From contig JAURZP010000017.1 of assembly GCA_030653335.1 (NCBI GenBank), positions 1 through 14,976 on the forward strand: 14,976 bases of DNA. The letters are read 5' to 3'. This DNA comes from Methanoregula sp. (GTDB lineage Archaea; Halobacteriota; Methanomicrobia; Methanomicrobiales; Methanospirillaceae). Positions 1-5,269 of the stretch are shown one piece after another. The translations under genes and the position numbers were made by a program. How positions within the stretch are numbered: position 1 is the first letter of the stretch; each line of letters begins with the position of its first letter. Under the pieces are notes generated by a model that was not told the DNA's origin, did no database searches, and was given only the letters and a program-made list of their open reading frames with translations.

Positions 1-610
1 TGGCGATGGTCCGGGCCTTTTCTATCGCGGTACAGAGTGCATCCGGTTCACCGGTGCCAATCCGGAACGTCTTACCGGAAATAAGCCTGACTTCCACCGC
101 TCCGTATCCGGAAACATTATAGAGCCGCCCGTGCGGAGTAAAGCGGATGCCCCAGCCATAGTACCAGGGATTGGTAACCGCCATAACCGAATCAATGTCT
201 GCCAACGGCCAGCTCTTCCGGATAAGCCCGACCGGGCCGAACCGGATCCGGAGGTTATCGTTACCAACCGATACCGTGAGCGTGGAAAAGATCGCGAGCA
301 CAACGATCATGATACCAAGCACAAAGACCGTGACCCAGACAATCCCGAACAGGTACATGGACGTAAGAATGATGATGATGACTGCACTTATCGCCCCGAT
401 GATCAGGGATCCCCGCTGGGTTCGCTCGTACAATTCCCGGGGATTCCGGGATCCGTCGGCCCCTGATGGACCGGGGCTATTCACGGGAAGATTCCCGGCA
501 GGGAACGGGAGTCCTGCATCACTGCGGTTCTGTACCTTTATCGTGTGAGCATAAGGGCACCAGCCCATCCATTCATGAACAATTTTTGACAGGAGGCGTG
601 TAAAAGTCAT
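1..610 (-). CDS. GWCP-tagged membrane protein with PH-like domain (3' end off window)
   Basis: This frame is open from an ATG at 610 down to base 1, giving 203 visible codons; the C-terminus lies outside the window. The start overlaps the stop of the upstream regulator in an ATGA, so translation is probably coupled. Seen in the protein: an N-terminal tag with HEWMGWCPYA at about residues 12-21, a Pro/Gly/Ser-rich linker (about 30-60), two hydrophobic helices (about 68-88 and 92-110), then a soluble segment (about 111-203) with NPWYYGWGIRFTPHGRLYNV-type sequence. That segment resembles small bacterial/archaeal PH-like domains that follow two membrane helices (family resemblance from memory). 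No enzymatic motif is seen. It may be a membrane sensor or scaffold working with its regulator; the function is unknown. The tag is shared with the protein at 3533-4630, but the rest is not. The coding call is firm; the function is not. Confidence 0.85.
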   Translation of the reverse strand, partial: MTFTRLLSKIVHEWMGWCPYAHTIKVQNRSDAGLPFPAGNLPVNSPGPSGADGSRNPRELYERTQRGSLIIGAISAVIIIILTSMYLFGIVWVTVFVLGIMIVVLAIFSTLTVSVGNDNLRIRFGPVGLIRKSWPLADIDSVMAVTNPWYYGWGIRFTPHGRLYNVSGYGAVEVRLISGKTFRIGTGEPDALCTAIEKARTIA

Positions 611-1053
611 ACGAGCACCTTCACTTTTTCGAACAGTTCTTCTGCCATGCCGGTCGGGTCTGCGGTTTTCTCAATCCTGATGCCGAGCTCGGTTGCATAA
701 TCCCAGAGCAACTCGATACATTTGGTATACCGCTGGCATGTGCCGCAGTCGCCATCATGTTCATACCAGACCTGCATCCCGTGTTTGCCAGAAATGAAAA
801 TAATGGCAGGAGTCCGGAAGGGTATCGAACGCCCAAGCAGGATGCCCCGTTCTGCATTGATCTTTTCTATCACGATCTGGTTTGCGTGTGCCATCTCCCG
901 GAGGGCCGATTCAATTTTCTCGTCCATGACAAGAAGGGCCTTGGAAACCGCCTGCCGGGAGATGCCCAGCAGGTTGGCTATCGCAATATTGGATGAGCCA
1001 TCACGCTTCATCTTCCAGAATCCGAATTGCTTTTCATTCGTGGGCAGATGCAT
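607..1053 (-). CDS. Cys-cluster helix-turn-helix regulator, copy 1
   Basis: A 148-residue protein, predicted cytoplasmic. Residues about 20-45 form a helix-turn-helix (NIAIANLLGISRQAVSKAL), followed by a helical stretch (44-68), a beta-rich part and a C-terminal helical part. C103, C106 and C112 (CGTCQRYTKC), with H91 and H99 close by, could bind a metal or Fe-S cluster or act as a redox switch; this is inference. It is about 78% identical to the paralogue at 4627-5073 by hand alignment without gaps. The C-terminal Cys region (residues 91-140, about 90%) is more conserved than the N-terminal 60 residues (about 70%). The ATG at 1053 has no Shine-Dalgarno. A palindrome and a TATA-like element lie directly upstream, so the transcript is probably leaderless and the gene probably autoregulated. 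The stop overlaps the start of the tagged membrane gene by 4 bases. I do not know an experimentally described homologue. Confidence 0.87.
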   Translation of the reverse strand: MHLPTNEKQFGFWKMKRDGSSNIAIANLLGISRQAVSKALLVMDEKIESALREMAHANQIVIEKINAERGILLGRSIPFRTPAIIFISGKHGMQVWYEHDGDCGTCQRYTKCIELLWDYATELGIRIEKTADPTGMAEELFEKVKVLV

Positions 1054-1055
1054 AT

Positions 1056-1075
1056 GTCAATATTGTGGGGTTGAC
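1056..1075 (-). promoter_or_regulatory. Putative autoregulatory operator, copy 1
   Basis: On the minus strand this reads GTCAACCCCACAATATTGAC, with inverted arms GTCAA/TTGAC. It ends 2 bases before the ATG of the regulator at 607-1053 and sits between the TATA-like element and the expected transcription start. A 20-bp palindrome occupies exactly the same place in front of the paralogue (5076-5095). A repressor bound here would block pre-initiation complex function. Binding by the adjacent HTH protein is inference. Confidence 0.55.
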
Positions 1076-1089
1076 ACAAAATAGTTTCG
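1076..1089 (-). promoter_or_regulatory. BRE/TATA-like element for regulator copy 1
   Basis: The minus strand reads CGAAACTATTTTGT. The CGAAA part looks like a BRE and TATTTT (1078-1083) like a weak TATA box. Its centre is about 27 bases before the A of the ATG, the usual archaeal TATA-to-start distance, which predicts a leaderless mRNA. Confidence 0.45.
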
Positions 1090-1150
1090 TTTGGGTCCCG
1101 GAACCAGAATGATCGCATCCGGATCTGAATAACCCAACACACGTCAGAGG

Positions 1151-1291
1151 ATGCTGCCGGGAAGTACCAGCAAGGCCTCCCATGTCGTGTCAGTCACTTA
1201 CTCCCCTGAAGAACTGCCCCCCGGAGACAAGCATAAGATCTATCGACATCAGGAGGGGGACGAAATATCAAAAAAATTAGAGCCCGGGTGA
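1151..1291 (+). CDS. Possible small protein, 46 residues
   Basis: An ATG at 1151 opens a 46-codon frame ending TGA at 1289-1291. It lies in the intergenic space between the divergently placed ends of the copy-1 cassette and thi4. The peptide includes HVVSVTYSPEELPPGDKHKI and is polar, with no membrane helix and no Cys. Codon choice (many C/G third positions) looks like that of neighbouring genes. AGAGG is directly next to the ATG, too close for a normal Shine-Dalgarno, and no clear TATA is seen. It may be a real small protein, a remnant of a larger gene, or chance; I do not recognise it. Confidence 0.25.
   Translation: MLPGSTSKASHVVSVTYSPEELPPGDKHKIYRHQEGDEISKKLEPG
1270..1278 (-). terminator. 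Possible T-tract terminator after thi4
   Basis: The minus strand has AATTTTTTT about 40 bases beyond the thi4 stop. Archaeal transcription often ends at such T-tracts without a hairpin. It lies inside the possible small ORF on the other strand. Confidence 0.35.
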
Positions 1292-1319
1292 GCAACCCTT
1301 CTCGTACTACGATTCCCAA

Positions 1320-2084
1320 TCATTCCTTCATCTTTTGGAGAACCAGATTGGCCGCGTGCTCACCGGAGAGGAGCATCCCGCCAAATACTGCGCCCATGCG
1401 GCTCTCGCCCCCGACAGCATTGGCTGCCATACCGGCAACAACCAGACCGGGGAATACCTCTTTGGTATGCTGGATGATATGGGATTCGGCCCGGTCAGCC
1501 CACATGAAACTCTCACCTTTAACCTGGAGATTCCCGCCCTTCTTCTCCACAAGCCGGGCAACGACCGCATCATGACCTGTAGCATCGACCGTATACCGGC
1601 AGCCCATGACAAGGGGATCGACATGGAGTTTTCCCATCTCAACGGCAGTCCAGTTGATCACGAGTCCGCTGATCCGCCCGTCTGCCTTGATCATGACATC
1701 CTCAACGGACGTAAGATTGAAAAATTCAGCCCCGGCATCACATGCGGCAACGGTAAGCTTGGAGACTGCTTCGACAGATTTTGCAACATAATATCCCTCT
1801 TTATAGGCAGCAGAGCGGATATGAAAGCGGTCAAGAAGGCGGCGCGCTTCTTCCTGCACAACAATCCGGGGGAACATCATCCCCCCGCCCCACATCCCGC
1901 CACCGACAGAGAGTTTCTTCTCGATGATCCCGACCTTGATGCCTTTTTCCGCGATCAGTGCTGCACAGGTAAGCCCGGCAGGCCCGGCTCCCACGACCGC
2001 CACGTCCAGTTCCATATAATCAATCAGGGTATTCATCTGGGCTGAAAGGATCGCCCTGCTGATGGTAATTTCATCGAGTTCCAT
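1320..2084 (-). CDS. thi4: Thi4-family thiazole synthase (sulfide-dependent type)
   Basis: A 254-residue Thi4-family protein that makes the ADP-thiazole precursor of thiamine from NAD and glycine; cytoplasmic. Seen: a Rossmann GAGPAG at 32-37 after a run of hydrophobic residues, the glycine-rich SVGGGMWGGGMMFPR around 59-73, VDATGHDAVV around 166-175, and the C-terminal GESRMGAVFGGMLLSGEHAA. The position that is the sulfur-giving Cys in yeast Thi4 is His here (H154 in KLHVDP), as in methanogen enzymes that use free sulfide and turn over repeatedly (family knowledge). Length is typical for archaea. The ATG at 2084 is preceded by AGAGG (2093-2097) at good spacing. It lies 70 bases downstream of thiN on the same strand, probably one operon, giving two steps of the thiamine pathway. 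No TPP riboswitch was noticed in the 70-base gap. Confidence 0.93.
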   Translation of the reverse strand: MELDEITISRAILSAQMNTLIDYMELDVAVVGAGPAGLTCAALIAEKGIKVGIIEKKLSVGGGMWGGGMMFPRIVVQEEARRLLDRFHIRSAAYKEGYYVAKSVEAVSKLTVAACDAGAEFFNLTSVEDVMIKADGRISGLVINWTAVEMGKLHVDPLVMGCRYTVDATGHDAVVARLVEKKGGNLQVKGESFMWADRAESHIIQHTKEVFPGLVVAGMAANAVGGESRMGAVFGGMLLSGEHAANLVLQKMKE

Positions 2085-2154
2085 GGTAATTGCCTCTAAA
2101 ATTATTATTCAGAATACTATTAACAATGGTATGAGATGAGGAAGAAAATTTGAG

Positions 2155-2754
2155 TTATTTTTTCGATTGCGAATAAGCCTGGGCAATTTCACACAAATCC
2201 TGTGCAACCCCGATGGGTTCATTTCCCACTATGATACAAACCGGCTCTTTTCCCATTCCTCCGGCATCGCAGATAATTTTCGGCACTCTTCCACCGGCAG
2301 CCCGGACTGCCTCTGCCGCCTTCCACTGCATCGATGACCCCTCTGCATTCCTGAGTCCGGCAGGCTCGGTCCTCCGGTCAATCATGGCAGACACCCAGCC
2401 TTGCTGTGTGCAATAGTCTGACAGCCAGTCTGAAAACCCCGGGGGATTTGCAAAATCGATCCCGGCCCGGACGGACGGATCGGTCTTCATGAGTTCGATG
2501 ATGAACCGGGCCATATGGCTCGATTTCCCGAACCGGACTCTCCCGGCAGCCCGTGGCATATTGTTGATGATGGTTATCCGGCCATCTACGGCCATGACGT
2601 CATCGGGAGTTTTTGCATGCGGTTGTGCAAATACCATGTTAGTCCTGACTTCAGGTATGATGGCGACAAATTCCCGGCACGCCTCAATCTCCTTAAGGGC
2701 GATCATCATCCGTCCGTACATATCAATCTCAGTTGCGAGGTCAGGTTGTTTCAT
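2155..2754 (-). CDS. thiN: Stand-alone ThiN, archaeal thiamine-phosphate synthase
   Basis: A 199-residue ThiN-domain protein, which in archaea joins the hydroxymethylpyrimidine and thiazole parts into thiamine phosphate, replacing ThiE. Seen: the ThiN pattern AIIPEVRTNMVFAQPHAKTP (31-50), VDGRI (56-60), RFGKSSHMAR (74-83) and DAGGMGKEP (163-171). R59 and H80 have the spacing I recall for the two catalytic residues of ThiDN from Pyrobaculum, so this is likely an enzyme. No N-terminal DNA-binding domain is present, so it is not the ThiR repressor form, and no ThiD is fused. I chose the ATG at 2754. The longer frame from a GTG at 2877 adds residues unlike ThiN and would run through the promoter space shared with the divergent gene at 2918. 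thi4 lies downstream on the same strand. Confidence 0.88.
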   Translation of the reverse strand: MKQPDLATEIDMYGRMMIALKEIEACREFVAIIPEVRTNMVFAQPHAKTPDDVMAVDGRITIINNMPRAAGRVRFGKSSHMARFIIELMKTDPSVRAGIDFANPPGFSDWLSDYCTQQGWVSAMIDRRTEPAGLRNAEGSSMQWKAAEAVRAAGGRVPKIICDAGGMGKEPVCIIVGNEPIGVAQDLCEIAQAYSQSKK

Positions 2755-2917
2755 TGTCCTACCCTGTTCATTTGAATAATATGACGGGAAGGAATATTGT
2801 AGCTGTGGTTGCTTGGCCCGATCCCCCTGAACATTGTATGAAAGTATGAATACGGGGATTACATCAAAGGTTGCCACTAATCACCCTGAACCCGGTACCG
2901 GGAGGGTGGTAAAAAAG

Positions 2918-3046
2918 ATGACGTGTTACATTTGTGAAAAAGAGGGAGAAGAGAGCGACGCCGTAGCAGTCTGCGTTGCCTGCGGTATGCGAACCTGCAT
3001 GAAACATACGATCCAGAAAAAAGTTGATATCGGGGAGGGGCAGTAA
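2918..3046 (+). CDS. Short DUF2180-like zinc-finger protein
   Basis: A 42-residue protein starting MTCYICEKEGEESDAVAVC. It carries CxxC (C3, C6), CxxC (C19, C22) and C27/H30, a likely zinc-binding pattern matching the start of the methanogen DUF2180 family (from memory). That family is usually nearer 65-70 residues, so this one may be cut short after IGEGQ. The ATG at 2918 is preceded by GGAGGGTGGT (2901-2910), a strong ribosome site. The longer frame from 2834 adds residues unlike the family. The TAA stop shares its last base with the ATG of the aquaporin gene (TAATG), so translation is coupled and the two products may work together. Role unknown. Confidence 0.75.
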   Translation: MTCYICEKEGEESDAVAVCVACGMRTCMKHTIQKKVDIGEGQ

Positions 3047-3546
3047 TGGCTTCGCTTGCCAACCGCAGTATCGCAGAAGCCGTTGGGACGGCACTCCTCG
3101 TGTACTTCGGTGCCGGGGCAGCGGCGATCACGCTGATGATGGCGCACGGGACAAAACCGGCAACACCGTTCAACATCGGCATCGGCCAGCTCGGCGGGCT
3201 CGGCGCGACCGCACCATTTCCCGGAATTGGGTATGGGCAGGCAATCCTTGTCGAGGCGATAGCAACCTTCGTGCTGATGCTCGTGATCATGAGTGTCGCG
3301 GTAGACAAACGTGCCCCACCGGGATTTGCCGGGCTCATTATCGGCCTGACCGTAGCCGGCATGATTACGGCGACTGGCAACATCGCCGGGGCCTCGCTCA
3401 ACACGGCCCGGACATTCGGACCATACATGATGGACTTCCTGTTTGGCGGTCCGAACCTCTGGGTGTTCTTCCCAATCTACGTCATCGGTCCGGTCATTGG
3501 TGCGGTAGTTGCAGCAGTCTTCTACGAACGGATTACCGCTGAGTGA
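3046..3546 (+). CDS. aqpM: AqpM-like aquaporin with large internal deletion
   Basis: A 166-residue MIP-family protein; archaeal AqpM is about 246 residues. The first helix (about 10-32) and PFNIGIGQLGGLG are followed at once by GATAPFPGIGYGQA, which in full AqpM comes about 80 residues later. Helix 2, loop B with the first NPA motif and helix 3 are therefore missing. The remaining part keeps helix 4 (about 65-87), a helix near 93-107, the second half-helix loop as GASLNTARTFGP (NPA changed to NTA) and helix 6 (about 138-160). The frame is open and uses no frameshift. The missing block would lie between two GGLG stretches, suggesting deletion by recombination of short repeats. Water or gas conduction as in normal AqpM is unlikely; it could be decaying or have a new role. 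It is coupled to the DUF2180-like gene, and its end overlaps the convergent gene by 14 bases. Comparison with AqpM is from memory. Confidence 0.82.
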   Translation: MASLANRSIAEAVGTALLVYFGAGAAAITLMMAHGTKPATPFNIGIGQLGGLGATAPFPGIGYGQAILVEAIATFVLMLVIMSVAVDKRAPPGFAGLIIGLTVAGMITATGNIAGASLNTARTFGPYMMDFLFGGPNLWVFFPIYVIGPVIGAVVAAVFYERITAE

Positions 3547-4630
3547 AGGCGGCCACATCATCTTTTTTATCGGGGATCTCAGGTATCCGGCCGCTCTTCG
3601 CGTACGTGTAGAGGTTCACAGCAGCGATACCCGCTATCGTTGATACGACAAATATCATTCCACACAATATGAACATATACAAAACCGCAGCTGCGATCCA
3701 CGTATCTCCCGGGTACCAAAAGAGCAGCATATCGGGTGCAATAACCCCGTAGACAACACGGAAGAGCAGTGATGTCATCGCCGCAACAGATACAACCAGT
3801 ATGAGAAGGAAGAAGCAGGTAAACAACTCGCCCCGGACATTTTTCATCAGGGCAATCGATCCTGCAACCGCATCGGGCAGGCGCCTTTTTTCAAGGACGA
3901 GAAGGGGGATAACAAACAGGGTCAGTATCAACAGGACAATGTTGATACCCGATACGACAACTATCGAAGTGACCGCTGACAGAATGGCATACGTGCCACC
4001 GATTGGGCCTGTGCTATAAACTTCCGGAAAAAGTATGAAGTTGAAAGGGAACTGATCAAGGACAGGATACAGGGTAAAACGCATGTATCCGGAATAATAG
4101 AGGGGGACATACGTTGCAGTACCAAGGAGTGCGAGGAGTACCGACCAGTTCGTGAGTGGTCGCAGGTAGCTCTTTGTCCGGGATAGTCCTTTAAGGAAGG
4201 AGACGGGCTTGCCTGTTTTTGGAGATATGGTTAAGATCAGACCGGCCATCAGGACGGTCAGGAAAAATACACTTGCGAGGTCGATAACAAACGTCAGGAC
4301 AAGCCAGCGCGGAAAATTAATTACATAGTACGGATAGGTGCCAAGAAGATGGAGCCCGTACTGGGCGATGAACATGAAAGCCATCACAAGACCGGTCAGG
4401 AACGAGAACCAGAGCAGTTGTTTATTCTCAACCAGGGTTTTTATGCTCACTATCGCAATGCTGGTCCCACGGTCAATTCGCCCCGTTCCCCCGGATTTAC
4501 CATCCGGTTCCAACGGATGTACGGTAACCGGTGGGGTTGAAAGCACCGTTGAAGCGGTGCGCAGGACCGGTGCATTCGGGCACCAGCCCATCCATTCATG
4601 AATAATTTCTGATATGCGTGTCAATGTCAT
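3533..4630 (-). CDS. GWCP-tagged multi-pass membrane protein
   Basis: A 365-residue integral membrane protein. The frame is open upstream to 4759, but the ATG at 4630 is right: it overlaps the regulator's TGA (ATGA) and begins the tag MTLTRISEIIHEWMGWCPNA shared with the protein at 1-610. After a polar linker (about 21-70) come hydrophobic segments near 72-96, 107-135, 162-180, 211-246, 267-291 and 309-341, making about six helices, then a charged tail. Only residues 1-20 resemble the other tagged protein; the membrane parts are unrelated in length and topology. The tag recalls N-termini of some uncharacterised methanogen membrane families such as DUF1673 (from memory, unverified). No transport or catalytic motif is seen. 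The tail overlaps the convergent aquaporin gene by 14 bases. Confidence 0.87.
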   Translation of the reverse strand: MTLTRISEIIHEWMGWCPNAPVLRTASTVLSTPPVTVHPLEPDGKSGGTGRIDRGTSIAIVSIKTLVENKQLLWFSFLTGLVMAFMFIAQYGLHLLGTYPYYVINFPRWLVLTFVIDLASVFFLTVLMAGLILTISPKTGKPVSFLKGLSRTKSYLRPLTNWSVLLALLGTATYVPLYYSGYMRFTLYPVLDQFPFNFILFPEVYSTGPIGGTYAILSAVTSIVVVSGINIVLLILTLFVIPLLVLEKRRLPDAVAGSIALMKNVRGELFTCFFLLILVVSVAAMTSLLFRVVYGVIAPDMLLFWYPGDTWIAAAVLYMFILCGMIFVVSTIAGIAAVNLYTYAKSGRIPEIPDKKDDVAAFTQR

Positions 4631-5073
4631 ACCATCGCCTTCACTTTCGTAAACAGTTCTTCTGCCATCTTCGTTGGATCTGCGGTCTTCTCTATCCTGA
4701 TGCTGAGCTCGGTTGCATAATCCCAGAGCAGTTCGATGCATTCGGTATACCTCTGGCACGTACCGCAGTTACCGTCATGCTCGTACCAGACCTGCACCCC
4801 GTGTTTCTCTGATACGAAGATGATTGCAGTGGTCTGGAAGGGTATCGATCTGCCGATAAGGATACCCCGCCCGGCATTGATCTTTTCGATCGCGATCTGG
4901 TTTGACTGCGCCATCTCGCTCAGTGTTGACCCGATCTTCTCGTCCATGAGAAGGAGCGCACGCGATACCGCCTGGCGGGAGATGCCGAGCCGGTTGGCAA
5001 TAGTGATATTGGGCACGCCACTTCTCCGCAGTGCCCAGAACCCGAATTGTTTGTCGTTCGTTTGCAGCTGCAT
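4627..5073 (-). CDS. Cys-cluster helix-turn-helix regulator, copy 2
   Basis: A 148-residue paralogue of the protein at 607-1053 with no length difference; 115 of 148 residues match by hand count. The helix-turn-helix is at about 20-45 (NITIANRLGISRQAVSRAL), with the recognition part ISRQAVS identical between copies. C103, C106 and C112 in CGTCQRYTEC and H91/H99 are kept. The preserved binding helix fits the shared palindrome in front of both genes, so cross-regulation of the two cassettes is plausible. There is no Shine-Dalgarno; the ATG lies 2 bases after the palindrome and 27 after the TATA centre. The stop overlaps the start of the six-helix membrane gene. The Fic gene at 5270 runs away from it on the other strand. 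It could be a metal-, redox- or Fe-S-responsive repressor; the ligand is unknown. Confidence 0.88.
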   Translation of the reverse strand: MQLQTNDKQFGFWALRRSGVPNITIANRLGISRQAVSRALLLMDEKIGSTLSEMAQSNQIAIEKINAGRGILIGRSIPFQTTAIIFVSEKHGVQVWYEHDGNCGTCQRYTECIELLWDYATELSIRIEKTADPTKMAEELFTKVKAMV

Positions 5074-5075
5074 GC

Positions 5076-5095
5076 GTCAACATTGGGATGTTGAC
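5076..5095 (-). promoter_or_regulatory. Putative autoregulatory operator, copy 2
   Basis: The minus strand reads GTCAACATCCCAATGTTGAC, with perfect 8-base arms (GTCAACAT/ATGTTGAC) around a CCCA centre. It is the same length and placement as the palindrome at 1056-1075. It sits between the TATA box and the predicted start, an ideal repressor site. Confidence 0.65.
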
Positions 5096-5104
5096 TATAT
5101 ATAT
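5096..5104 (-). promoter_or_regulatory. TATA box for regulator copy 2
   Basis: TATATATAT lies directly upstream of the palindrome, with CGAAC (BRE-like) further upstream on the minus strand. Its centre is 27 bases before the ATG, predicting a leaderless mRNA. Confidence 0.55.
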
Positions 5105-5269
5105 GTTCGGGCTGGTAGCAGAACAAGGATGGATGCAACTGTTTCATAATGATTTCCAATCCGAGACCCTGGCGACCCCCTTACAAAGAATGTTCCTGCC
5201 ACCAGATCGCGATCCGAACCGCAATAACCTTGAAGGCCGGAGTTCAAAAGAGAACAAAAGGGAGATGAC

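Larger units (their letters stand above)
558..1089 (-). repeat. Duplicated cassette block, copy 1 (with 4581-5104)
   Basis: The segment from the core promoter through the operator and HTH gene into the first 20 or so codons of the tagged membrane gene aligns colinearly with 4581-5104. The offset is 4020 bases, changing to 4023 inside the tag because copy 1 has one extra codon. Nucleotide similarity is high in the HTH gene and in the tag, then stops abruptly after GWCPxA. This marks an old duplication (or two arrivals) of a regulator-plus-tag unit. Confidence 0.7.
4581..5104 (-). repeat. Duplicated cassette block, copy 2 (with 558-1089)
   Basis: Partner of the block at 558-1089. It covers the core promoter, palindrome, HTH gene and first 20 codons of the tagged membrane gene. 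Similarity is lost directly after the tag. The palindrome, TATA-to-ATG distance and 4-base gene overlap are the same in both copies. Confidence 0.7.

Noticed and set aside
22..548. Open frames on both strands at 22-303, 131-466 and 171-548
   Set aside because: They are shadows of the minus-strand tagged membrane gene that runs off the left edge (1-610), which has a start coupled to its upstream gene and clear membrane and PH-like segments.
2085..2154. TPP riboswitch in front of thi4
   Set aside because: The 70-base gap is too short and I could not find the conserved TPP-aptamer elements.
2755..2877. Upstream extension of thiN to a GTG at 2877
   Set aside because: The extra residues do not look like ThiN and would cover the divergent promoter region; the ATG at 2754 gives a normal-length protein.
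4631..4759. Upstream extension of the six-helix membrane gene to 4759
   Set aside because: The ATG at 4630 matches the coupled ATGA start of the paralogous cassette; the extension overlaps the HTH coding region and has no similarity to copy 1.
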